From positions 9,052,001-9,116,000 of the forward strand of contig CM082589.2 in assembly GCA_040954595.2 (NCBI GenBank): DNA of 64,000 nucleotides, given 5' to 3'. The notes below the pieces were generated by a model that ran no database searches, was not told the origin of the DNA, and saw nothing but the letters and a program-made list of their open reading frames with translations. The position numbers and the translations under genes are program-made. Below are positions 34,131 through 45,880 of this stretch, in pieces. Source of the DNA: Balanoglossus misakiensis (Eukaryota; Hemichordata). How positions within the stretch are numbered: position 1 is the first letter of the stretch; each line of letters opens with the position of its first letter.

Positions 34131-35563
34131 TTAAAGCTGCAAGCAGCATTGTCGGGCCCAAGCGCTGATCTTGAATTATATATGCACAGTATGAATGAGA
34201 AGAAACATAATTTTCTATCGGGTGTATTATCTCATGACATAACAAGGGCGTATTTATTTTTGCTGCTGAAATAGGGTAAAGTAGGTCAAAGGTCACCTGA
34301 GGTCATCCAACATTTGGGCAAAAAATTTTGACCCATGCTGGGCCATGTCCAACAAAAACCAAAACTCTAGCTCTATTGGTTCGCGTGTAATTAGGTATGT
34401 GCATATTTAATGAGGTCAGCAGGTGTCACAGGTGAGCCAAAAATTTGGCTTTACATTTAGGTCCCATCCTGCCAAATGCCAAGGCTGTATCTGCTCTGGA
34501 TGTTGAGATATGCGAAAGTAGGTCAAAGGTCACCAGAGGTCACCCAACATTTGGGCAAAAAATTTTGATCCCATACAGGTCCATGTCCAACAAAAACCAA
34601 ACCTCTAGCTCTATTGGTTCGCCTGTAATTAGCTATGCACATAATTAATGAGGTAAGCAGAGGTCAAAGGGGTCATGGAAAGTAGCAAAATATTGTGATC
34701 ACACACTTATCCACATGCATCAAAAACCAAACATCTAGCCCTATAGGTTAGCCTGGAATTAGATATGCAGAAATAATAACATGTGAAAAGTAGGTCAAAG
34801 GTCATGTGAAAAATCGCCAAAAATTTGTAACATATTTTAGTCACATGACGATTGATATCCATACAAAGAATTTCTATGCTATCAATGTTTAGAGTAGAAA
34901 AAGGAATTTCAATTTTTCAATGCTTTTTACAAAATCCAATATGGCCGCCATAATCTTCGACCAATCACAATGTTCTTTGCAAACTTGATAGACATCAGTG
35001 TAGTGACCATACTCCCCGAATCTTGTGACTCAGTTATCGCCCGTTCTGGAGAAGAAGATTTGGGGAGTTTTACTAGGGTTTTTCGAAAATCCAATATGGC
35101 CGCCATAATCTTCGACCAATCACAATGATCTTCGCAAACTTGATAGACCTCAGTTAGGTGACCCCATACCCCAAACCGCGTGACTCTGTTATCGCCGGTT
35201 CTGGAGAAGAAGATTTTTGAAATTTTGACCAGATTTCAGAAAAACAACTGTAGCAAAAAAACTGCAACATTGACAGCAAAATATCCAATTACAAAAATGA
35301 TGGGCAGAAGGTACCCTACCAGCACGCCAAATCTGAAGTAAATCTGACTTGTAGTTTCTGAGATCTCAGATTTGCATTTTTTCAGAAAATCCAATATGGC
35401 CGCCATGTCACGTGACTAATTAAAAATTCATGGGTTCAATGCACGACTACTCATTGACCTTGACCACTGTAGCAAGTTTGAGAACTGTACCTGCAGCGGT
35501 GTCTGAGATCTAGAGCGATAAAAAATGGACAGGAGAATAAAGAAAGAAAGAAAGAAAGAAAGA
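34131..35563 (+). repeat. Array unit 18 (head type 1)
   Basis: Type 1 head and one A spacer (GTGTCACAGGTGAGCC). Its 3' half matches unit 6 closely, including the GATAAAAAATGGACAGGAG lead to the tail. Confidence 0.85.
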
Positions 35564-37438
35564 TTAAAGCTGCAAGCAGCATTGTCCGGGCCCAAGCTCT
35601 ATTATCTGATCTGATATCAGATATGCACATAATTAATGAGTAGAAACATAATGCTGTTTTATCCCATGAAATATCAAGGTTATATGTATGTTTGGTGCTG
35701 TTAAAGTGTTAAGTAGGTCAAAGGTCACCCAGAGGTCACCCAACATTTGGGCAGAAAATTTTGACCCATAGTGGTCCATGTCCAACAAAAACCAGACCTC
35801 TAGCCCTTTTGGTTAGCCTGGAATTAGGTATGCACATAAATAATGCGTAAAGCAGGTGTCACAGGTGACCCAAAACTTTGGCTTTTCATTATGGCCCCAT
35901 ACCTCCAAATGCCAAGGCTGTACCTGCATTGGATGCCGAGATATGCAAAAGTATGTCAAAGGTCATCTGAGGTCATCCACAATTTGGGCAGAAAATTTTG
36001 ACCCATAGTGGTCCATGTCCAACAAAAAACAGACCTCTAGCCCTTTTGGTTAGCCTAGAATTAGGTATGCACATAATTAATGAGTTAAGCAGGTGTCACA
36101 GGTGACCCAAAACTTTGGCTTTTCATTATGGCCCCATACCTCCAAACGCCAAGGCTGTATCTGCTGTGGATGTCAAGATATGCAAAAGTAGGTCAAAGGT
36201 CACCCGAGGTCATCCAAAATTTGTGCAGAAAATTTTGACCCATAGTGGTCCATGTCCAACAAAAAACAGACCTCTAGCCCTTTTGGTTAGCCTAGAATTA
36301 GGTATGCACATAATTAATGAGTTAAGCAGGTGTCACAGGTGACCCAAAACTTTGGCTTTTCATTACCTCCAAACGCCAAGGCTGTATCTGCTGTGGATGT
36401 CAAGATATGCAAAAGTAGGTCAAAGGTCACCCGAGGTCACCCAACATTTGGGCAAAATATTTTGACCCCATACTGGTCCATGTATAACAAAAACAAAACT
36501 TCTAGGTCTATTGGTTCATCTGTAATTAGGTATGTGCATATTTAATGAGGTCACCAGAGGTCAAAGGGGTCATGAAAAGTAGCAAAATTTTTGGATCACA
36601 TACAAATCCACATACATCAAAAACCAAACTTATAGCCCTATTGGTTAGCCTGGAATTAGATATGCAGAAAAGTAGGTCAAAGGTCATTGCCAAAATTACC
36701 AAAATATTTATAGCTTATTCTTGACATATGATGATTCATATCCGTAAAAAGAATTTCTGTGCTATCAATTTTTAGGCTAGAAAGGGAATTTTTACTTTTT
36801 AATCGTTTTTCACAAAATCCAATATGGCCGCCATAATCTTCGACCAATCACATTCCTCTTCGCAAATTTGATAGACATCTGTTTAATGACCACACACACC
36901 AAATCTTGTGACTCATTTATCGCCGGTTCTTGAGAAGAAGATTTTTGAAATTTTACTATGGTTTTTCGAAAATCCATAATGGCCGCCATAATCTTCAACC
37001 AATCACAATGATCTTCGCAAACTTGATAGACATCAGTTAGGTGACCACATACCCCAAACCGCGTGACTCGGTTATCACTGGTTCTGGAGAAGAAGATTTT
37101 TGAAATTTAAGCCAGATTTTAGAAAAAAAATTGTAGCAAAAAATTGCAACTTTGTCAGTATAATTTCCAATTACAAAAATGATTGCCAGAAGGTAGTCTA
37201 CCAGCATGCCAAATTTGAAGTCGATCTGACTTGTAGTTTCTGAGATCTGAGATTTGCATTTTTTCAGAAAATCCAAGATGGCCGCCAGGTCATGTGACTA
37301 ATTAAAAATTCAAGGGTTCGATGCACGACTACTCATTGACCTTGACCACTGTAGCAAGTTTCAGAAGTGTACCTGCAGCGGTGTCTGAGATCTCGTGGGT
37401 CAAAGAATTGACACAAGAATAAAGAAAGAAAGAAAGAA
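35564..37438 (+). repeat. Array unit 19 (near-copy of unit 4)
   Basis: Same 1,875 bp as unit 4, three A spacers, only a few substitutions (for example GTATGTCAAAGG for GTACGTCAAAGG). The following unit differs: type 1 head here, type 2 after unit 4. Confidence 0.85.
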
Positions 37439-38846
37439 TTAAAGCTGCGAGCAGCATTGTCGGGCCCAAGCGCTGATCTTGAATTATATATGCACAGTAT
37501 GAATGAGAAGAAACAGAATTTTCTATCGGATGTATTATCTCATGACATAACAAGGATGTGTGTATTTTTGCTGCTGAAATAGGGTGAAGTAGGTCAAAGG
37601 TCACCTGAGGTCACCCAACATTTGGGCAATTTTTGTTACCCATACTGGTCCATGTCCAACAAAAACCAAAACTCTAGCTCTATTGGTTCGCCTGTAATTA
37701 GGTATGTGCATATTTAATGAGGTCAGCAGGTGTTACAGGTGACCCAAAAATGTGGCTTTACATTTTGGTCCCATCCTACCAAATGCCATGGCTGTATCTG
37801 CTCTGCATGCTGAGATATGCGAAAGTAGGTCAAAGGTCACCAGAGGTCACCCAACATTTGGGCAAAAAAATGTTGATCCCATACTGGTCCATGTCCAACA
37901 CAAACCAAACCTCTAGCTCTATCGGTTCGCCTGTAATTAGCTATGCACATAATTAATGAGGTCAGCAGAGGTCAAAGGGGTCATGAAAAGTAGCAAAATA
38001 TTTTGATCACACACTAATCCACATTCATCAAAAACCAAACGTCTAGCCCTATAGGTTAGCCAGGAATTAGATATGCAGAAATAATAATGTGTGAAAAGTA
38101 GGTCAAAGGTCATGTGAAAAATCGCCAAAAATTTGTAACAAATTGTAGTCATATTACGATTGATATCCATAAAAAGAATTTGTATGCTATCAATTTTTAG
38201 ACTAGAAAAAGGAATTTTAATTTTTCACTGCTTTTTACAAAATCCAATATGGCCGCCATAATCTTCGACCAATCACAATGCTCTTTGCAAACTTGATAGA
38301 CATCAGTATAGTGACCATACTCCCCGAATCTTGCGACTCAGTCATCGCCCGTTCTGGAGAAGAAGATTTTTGGAGTTTAACTATGGTTTTTCGAAAATCC
38401 AATATGGCCGCCATAATCTCCGACCAATCACAATGATCTTCGCAAACTTGATAGACATCAGTTAGGTGACCACATACCCTAAACCCTGTGTCTCGGTTAT
38501 CACCGGTTCTGGAGAAGAAGATTTTTGAAATTTAAGCCAGATTTCAGAAAAAAAATTGTAGCAAAAAAACTGCAACATTGACAGCAAAATTTCCAATTAC
38601 AAAAATGATGGGTAGAGGGTAGTCTACCTGCATGCCAAATTTGAAGTCGATCTGACTTGTAGTTTCTGAGATCTGAGATTTGCATTTTTTCAGAATATCC
38701 AATATGGCCGCCAGGTCACGTGACTAATTAAGTATTCACAAGTCACTGCACATCTACTCATTGACCTTGACCACTGTAGCAAGTTTGAGAAGTGTACCTG
38801 CAGTAGTTTCAGAGATCTCGTTGGCCGAAGAATTGACACAAGAATA

Positions 38847-38882
<36 letters not shown>

Positions 38883-39204
38883 AAAATTCCAACGAAACCA
38901 ATAGGGCCCAAGCGCTTGCTTGCGCTTGGGCCCTAAAAATTCCAACGAAACCAATACGGGCCCAAGCCTGGCTTGGCTTGGGCCCGTAAAAAACCCCAAC
39001 GAAACCAATAGGGCCCAAGCGCTTGCTTGCGCTTGGGCCCTAAAAAATTCCAACGAAACCAATAGGGCCCAAGCGCTTGCTTGCGCTTGGGCCCTAAAAA
39101 CCCCAACGAAACCAATAGGGCCCAAGCGCTGGTATGCGCTTGGGCCCTAAAAAACCCCAACGAAACCAATAGGGCCCAAGCGCTGGCTTGCGCTTGGGCC
39201 CTAA
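37439..39204 (+). repeat. Array unit 20 with six-hairpin tail
   Basis: Type 1 head reading AAAGCTGCGAGCAGC, as in unit 2, and one A spacer. The GAAA tail is followed by six tandem hairpins at 38882-39204 and then by the next head with CCTAA|TTAAAGC. Confidence 0.85.
38882..39204 (+). repeat. Tandem array of six 54-bp hairpins
   Basis: Each copy is an A-rich lead, (CC/TT)CCAACGAAACCAATA, then a perfect stem. Five have AGGGCCCAAGCGC/GCGCTTGGGCCCT with loops TTGCTT, TGGTAT or TGGCTT. The second has ACGGGCCCAAGCC/GGCTTGGGCCCGT. Arms change in concert, so pairing is maintained. The repeats are directly tandem with no unique spacers. Confidence 0.9.
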
Positions 39205-39246
39205 TTAAAGCTGCAAGCAGCATTGTCCGGGCCCAAGCTCTATTAT
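39205..39246 (+). repeat. Array unit 21, head fragment
   Basis: TTAAAGCTGC through CTCTATTAT of a type 2 head, broken off by the inverted block. The remainder of the same head, CTGATCTGATTATTAG, resumes at 47280. Confidence 0.8.
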
Positions 39247-39470
39247 TAGGGCCCAAGCGCAAGCCAGCGCTTGGGCCCTATTGGTTTCGTTGGGGTTTTT
39301 ACGGGCCCAAGCCAAGCCAGGCTTGGGCCCGTATTGGTTTCGCTGGGGTTTTTCTGTCTTTACGGGCCCAAGCCAAGCCAGGCTTGGGCCCGTATTGGTT
39401 TCGTTGGGGTTTTTTAGGGCCCAAGCGCATACCAGCGCTTGGGCCCTATTGGTTTCGTTGGGGTTTTTCT
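39247..39470 (-). repeat. Four tail hairpins of the inverted block
   Basis: Four 54-60 bp hairpins on the minus strand: loops TGGCTT, then two CC-type stems, then TGGTAT, leading into (CTTT)n. With the six plus-strand hairpins they form a long imperfect palindrome centred near 39226. Confidence 0.85.
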
Positions 39471-41367
39471 TTCTTTCTTTCTTTCTTTCTTTATTCTTCT
39501 GTCAATTCTTTGTCGCTCTAGATCTCAGACACCGCTGCAGGTACACTTCTGAAACTTGCTACAGTGGTCAAGGTCAATGAGTAGTCGTGCATTGAACCCT
39601 TGAATTTTTAATTAGTCACGTGACCTGGCGGCCATATTGGATTTTCTGAAAAAATGCAAATCTCAGATCTCAGAAACTACAAGTCAGATCGACTTCAAAT
39701 TTGGTGTGCAGGTAGTCTACCTTCTACCCATCATTTTTGTAATTGGATATTTTGCTGTAAATGTTGCAGTTTTTTTGCTACAATTTTTTTTCTGAAATCT
39801 GGCTTAAATTTCAAAAATCTTCTTCTCCAGAACCGGTGATAACTGAGTCACGCGGTTTGGGGTATGTGGTCACCTAACTGATGTCTATCAAGTTTGCGAA
39901 GATCATTGTGATTGGTCGAAGATTATGGCGGCCATATTGGATTTTCGAAAAACCATAGTAAAACTTCAAAAATCTTCTTCTCAAGAACGGGCGATAACCG
40001 AGTCACAAGATTTGGTGTGTGTGGTCATTAAACAGATGTCTATCAAGTTTGCGAAGGGGAATGTGATTGGTCGAAGATTATGGTGGCCATATTGGATTTT
40101 GTGAAAAACGATTAAAAAGTAAAAATTCCTTTTCTAGCCTAAAAATTGATAGCACAGAAATTCTTTTTATGGATATGAATCATCATATGAAAAGAATAAG
40201 CTATAAATATTTTGGTAATTTTGGCAATGACCTTTGACCTACTTTTGACGCATCATTTTTCTGCATATCTAATTCCAGGCTAACCAATAGGGCTATAAGT
40301 TTGGTTTTTGATGTATGTGGATTTGTATGTGATCAAAAAATTTTGCTACTTTTCATGACCCCTTTGACCTCTGGTGACCTCATTAAATATGCGCATACCT
40401 AATTACAGATGAACCAATAGACCTAGAGGTTTTGTTTTTGTTATACATGGACCAGTATGGGGTCAAAATATTTTGCCCAAATGTTGGGTGACCTTTGACC
40501 TACTTTTGCATATCTCGGCATCCAAAGCAGGTACAGCCTTGGCATTTGGAGATATGGGGCCATATTGAAAAGCCAAAGTTTTGGGTCACCTGTGACCTCT
40601 GCTGACCTCATTTATTATGTGCATAGCTAATTAGAGGCGAACCAATAGAGCTAGAGGTCTGGTTTTTGTTGGACATGGACCACTATGGGTCAAAATTTTC
40701 TTGCCCAATTTTTGGGTGACCTCAGATGACCTTTGACCTACTTTTGCATATCTCGGCATCCAAAGCAGGTACAGCCTTGGCATTTGGAGATATGGGGCCA
40801 TAATGAAAAGCCACAGTTTTGGGTCACCTGTGACACCTGCTTAACTCATTATTTATGTGCATACCTAATTACGGGCTAACCAAAAGGGCTAGAGGTCTGG
40901 TTTTTTGTTGGACATGGACCACTATGGGTTAGAATTTTCTGCCCAAATTTTGGGTGACCTCGGGTGACCTTTGACCTACTTTTGCATATCTCGACATCCA
41001 CAGCAGATACAGCCTTGGCGTTTGGAGGTATGGGGCCATAATGAAAAGCCAAAGTTTTGGGTCACCTGTGACACCTGCTTAACTCATTATTTATGTGCAT
41101 ACCTAATTCCGGGCTAACCAAAAGGACTAGAGGTCTGGCTTTTGTTGGACATGGACCACTATGGGTCAAAATGTTCTGCCAAAATTGTGGGTGACCCCTG
41201 GGTGACCTTTGACCTACTTAACACTATATCAGCACCAAACAGATATAACCTTGATATTTCATGGGATAAAACACAGCATTATGTTTCTACTCATTAATTA
41301 TGTGCATATCTAATAATCAGATCAGATAATAGAGCTTGGGCCCGGACAATGCTGCTTGCAGCTTTAA
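39471..41367 (-). repeat. Inverted unit M1 (three A blocks)
   Basis: Head at 41367. It has three A spacers (near 40580, 40820 and 41060) and is correspondingly long. Its 3' third is closest to units 3 and 10. Confidence 0.8.
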
Positions 41368-42787
41368 TCTTTCTTTATTCTTGGTTCACTTCTTTGTCGC
41401 TCTAGATCTCAGACACCACTGCAGGTACAGTTCTCAAACTTGCTACAGTGGTCAAGGTCAATGAGTAGTAGTGCATTGAACCCATGAATTTTTAATTAGT
41501 CACATGACCTGGCGGCCATCTTGGATTTTCTGAAAAAATGCAAATCTCAGATCTCAGAAACTACAAGTCAGATCGACTTCAAATTTGGCGTGCAGGTAGA
41601 CTACCTTCTGGCAATCATTTTTGTAATTGGAAATTATGCTGTCAATGTTGCAGTTTTTTTGCTACAATTTTTTTTCTGAAATCTGGCTTAAATTTCAAAA
41701 ATCTTCTTCTCCAGAACCGGTGATAACCGAGACACGGGGTTTGGGGTATGTGGTCACCTAACTGATGTCTATCAAGTTTGCGATGATCATTGTGATTGGT
41801 CAAAGATTATGGCGGCCATATTGGATTTTCGAAAAACCCTAGTAAAATTTCAAAAATCTTCTTCTCGAGAACCGGCGATAACCGAGCCACAAGATTTGGT
41901 GTGTGTGGTCATTAAACATATGTCTATCCAGTTTGCGAAGGGGAATGTGATTGGTCAAAGATTATGGCGGCAATATTGGATTTTGTGAAAAACGATTAAA
42001 AAGTAAAAATTCCTTTTCTAGCCTAAAAATTGATAGCACAGAAATTCTTTTTATGGATATGAATCATCATATGGCAAGAATAAGCTATAAATATTTTGGT
42101 AATTTTGGCAATGACCTTTGACCTACTTTTGACGCATCATTTTTCTGCATATCTAATTCCAGGCTAACCAATAGTGCTATAAGTTTGGTTTTTGATGTAT
42201 GTGGATTTGTATGTGATCAAAAATTTTTGCTACTTTTCATGACCCCTTTGACCTCTGCTGACCTCATTAAATATGCACATACCTAATTAATGATGAACCA
42301 ATAGACCTAGAGGTTTTGTTTTTGTTATACATGGACCAGTATAGGGTCAAAATATTTTGCCCAAATGTTGGGTGACCTCGGGTGACCTTTGACCTACTTT
42401 TGCATATCTCGACATCCACAGCAGATACAGCCTTGGCGTTTGGAGGTATGGGGCTATAATGAAAAGCCTAAGTTTTGGGTCACCTGTGACACCTGCTTAA
42501 CACATTATTTATGTGCATACCTAATTCCGGGCTAACCAAAAAGGCTAGAGGTCTGGTTTTTGTTGGACATGGACCACTATTGGTCAAAATTTTCTGCCAA
42601 AATTGTGGGTGACCTCTGGGTGACTTTTCACCTACTTAACACTATATCAACACCAAACATAGATATAACCTTGATATTTCATGGGATAAAACACAGCATT
42701 ATGTTTCTACTCATTAATTATGTGCATATCTAATAATCAGATCAGATAATAGAGCTTGGGCCCGGACAATGCTGCTTGCAGCTTTAA
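41368..42787 (-). repeat. Inverted unit M2
   Basis: Head at 42787 (type 2), one A spacer. The tail is reduced to a short TCTTTCTTTATTC with an altered end (TTGGTTCAC). Confidence 0.8.
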
Positions 42788-44446
42788 TTCTTTCTTTATT
42801 CTTGTGTCAATTCTTTGACCCACGAGATCTCAGACACCGCTGCAGGTACACTTCTGAAACTTGCTACAGTGGTCAAGGTCAATGAGTAGATGTGCATTGA
42901 ACCCTTGAATTTTTAATTAGTCACGTGACCTGGCGGCCATATTAGATTTTCTGAAAAAATGCAAATCTCAGATCTCAGAAACTACAAGTCAGATCGACTT
43001 CAAACTTGGTGTGCAGGTAGTCTACCTTCTACCCATCATTTTTGTAATTGGATATTTTGCTGTCAATGTTGCAGTTTTTTTGCTACAGTTGTTTTTCTGA
43101 AATCTGGTCAAAATTTCAAAAATCTTCTTCTCCAGAACCAGTGATAACCGAGTCACGCGGTTTGGGGTATGTGGTCACCTAACTGATGTCTATCAAGTTT
43201 GCGAAGATCATTGTGATTGGTGGAAGATTATGGCGGCCATATTGGATTTTCGAAAAACCCTAGTAAAATTTCAAAAATCTTCTTCTCAAGAACCGGCGAT
43301 AACCGAGTCACAAGATTTGGTGTGTGTGGTCATTAAACAGATGTCTATCAAGTTTGCGAAGATCATTGTGATTGGTCGAAGATTTTGGCGGCCATATTGG
43401 ATTTTGTGAACAACGATTAAAAAGTAAAAATTCTGTTTCTAGCCTAAAAATTGATAGCACAGAAATTCTTTTTATGGATATGAATCATCATATGACAAGA
43501 ATAAGCTATAAATATTTTGGTAATTTTGGCAATGACCTTTGACCTACTTTTGACGCATCATTTTTCTGCATATCTAATTCCAGGCTAACCAATAGGGCTA
43601 TAAGTTTGGTTTTTGATGTATGTGGTTTTGTATGTGATCAAAAAATTTTGCTACTTTTCATGACCCCTTTGACCTCTGCTGACCTCATTAAATATGCATA
43701 TACCTAATTACAGATGAACCAATAGACCTAGAGGTTTTGTTTTTGTTATACATGGACCAGTATGGGGTCAAAATATTTTGCCCAAATGTTGGGTGACCTC
43801 GGGTGACCTTTGACCTACTTTTGCATATCTCGACATCCACACCAGATACAGCCTTGGCGTTTGGAGGTATGGGGCCATAATGAAAAGCCAAAGTTTTGGG
43901 TCACCTGTGACACCTGCTTTACTCATTAAATATGCACATACCTAATTACAGATGAACCAATAGACCTAGAGGTTTTGTTTTTGTTATACATGGACCACTA
44001 CGGGTCAAAATTTTCTACCCAAATTTTGGGTGACCTCAGATGACCTTTGACCTACTTTTGCATATCTCAGCATCCAAAGCAGGTACAACCTTGGCGTTTG
44101 GAGGTATGGGGCCATAATGAAAAGCCAAAGTTGTGGGGTCACCTGTGACACCTGCTTTACGCATTATTTATGTGCATACCTAATTCCGGGTTAACCAAAA
44201 GGGCTAGAGGTCTGGTTTTTGTTGGACATTGACCACTATGGGTCAAAATATTCTGCCCAAATTGTGGGTGACCCCTGGGTGACCTTTGACCTACTTAACA
44301 CTATATCAGCACCAAACATAGATATAACCTTGATATTTCATGGGATAAAACACTGCATTATGTTTCTACTCATTAATTATGTGCATATCTAATAATCAGA
44401 TCAGATAATAGAGCTTGGGCCCGGACAATGCTGCTTGCAGCTTTAA
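42788..44446 (-). repeat. Inverted unit M3 (two A blocks)
   Basis: Head at 44446. Two A spacers (about 43900 and 44140) fit its 1,659 bp on the same length ladder as the plus-strand units. Confidence 0.8.
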
Positions 44447-45880
44447 TCTGTCTTTCTTTCTTTCTTTCTTTATTCTTCTGTCAATTCTTTGTCGCTCTAG
44501 ATCTCAGACACCGCTGCAGGTACACTTCTGAAACTTGCTACAGTGGTCAAGGTCAATGAGTAGTCGTGCATTGAACCCTTGAATTTTTAATTAGTCACGT
44601 GACCTGGCGGCCATATTGGATTTTCTGAAAAAAATGCAAATCTCAGATCTCAGAAACTACAAGTCAGATCGACTTCAAATTTGGCATGCTGGTAGACTAC
44701 CTTCTGCCCATCATTTTTGTAATTGGAAATTATGCTGACAAAGTTGCAGTTTTTTTGCTACAATTTTTTTTCTGAAATCTGGCCTAAATTTCAAAAATCT
44801 TCTTCTCCAGAACCGGTGATAACCGAGACACTGGGTTTGGGGTATGTGGTCACCTAACTGATGTCTATCAAGTTTGCGAAGATCATTGTGATTGGTCGAA
44901 GATTATGGCGGCCATATTGGATTTTCGAAAAACCCTAATAAAATTTGAAAAATCTTCTACTCAAGAACCGGCCATAACCGAGTCACAAGATTTGGTGTGT
45001 GTGGTCATTAAACAGATGTCTATCAAGTTTGCGAAGATGAATGTGATTGGTCGAAGATTATGCGGCCATATTGGAATTTGTGAAAAACGATTAAAAAGTA
45101 AAAATTCCCTTTCTAGCCTAATAATTGATAGCACAGAAATTCTTTTTATGGATATGAATCATCATATGACAAGAATAAGCTATAAATATTTTGGTAATTT
45201 TGGCAATGACCTTTGACCTACTTTTGACGCATCATTTTTCTGCATATCTAATTCCAGGCTAACCAATAGGGCTATAAGTTTGGTTTTTGATGTATGTGGA
45301 TTTGTATGTGATCAAAAAATTTTGCTACTTCTCATGACCCCTTTGACCTCTGCTGACCTCATTAAATTTGCACATACCTAATTAATGATGAACCAATAGA
45401 CCTTGAGGTTTTGTTTTTGTTATACATGAACCAGTATGGGGTCAAAATATTTTGCCCAAATGTTGGGTGACCTCAGGTGACCTTTGACCTACTTTTGCAT
45501 ATCTTGACATCCACAGCAGATACAGCCTTGGCGTTTGGAGGTATGGGGCCATAATGAAAAGCCAAAGTTTTGGGTCACCTGTGACACCTGCTAACTCATT
45601 ATTTATGTGCATACCTAATTCCAGGCTAACCAAAAAGGCTAGAGGTCTGGTTTTTGTTGGACATGGACCACTATGGGTCAAAATGTTCTGCCCAAATTGT
45701 GGGTGACCCCTGGGGGTCCTTTGACCTACTTTACACTATATCAACACCAAACATAGATATAACCTTGATATTTCATGGGATAAAACAGAGCATTATGATT
45801 CTACTCATTAATTATGTGCATATCTAATATCAGATCAGATAATAGAGCTTGGGCCCGGACAATGCTGCTTGCAGCTTTAA
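44447..45880 (-). repeat. Inverted unit M4
   Basis: Head at 45880, one A spacer, GAAA tail of five copies. One B-block site is mutated (ATGCGGCCAT, one base lost). Confidence 0.8.

Noticed and set aside
38882-39204. CRISPR-like regularly spaced palindromic repeats
   Set aside because: The hairpins are directly tandem with no unique spacers, no cas genes, and the genome is animal.
38754-39521. Open frames over 90 codons with repeats such as GPKRKQALGPYWFRW
   Set aside because: These are translations of the 54-bp hairpin repeats (54 is a multiple of 3, so frames stay open) and are not genes.
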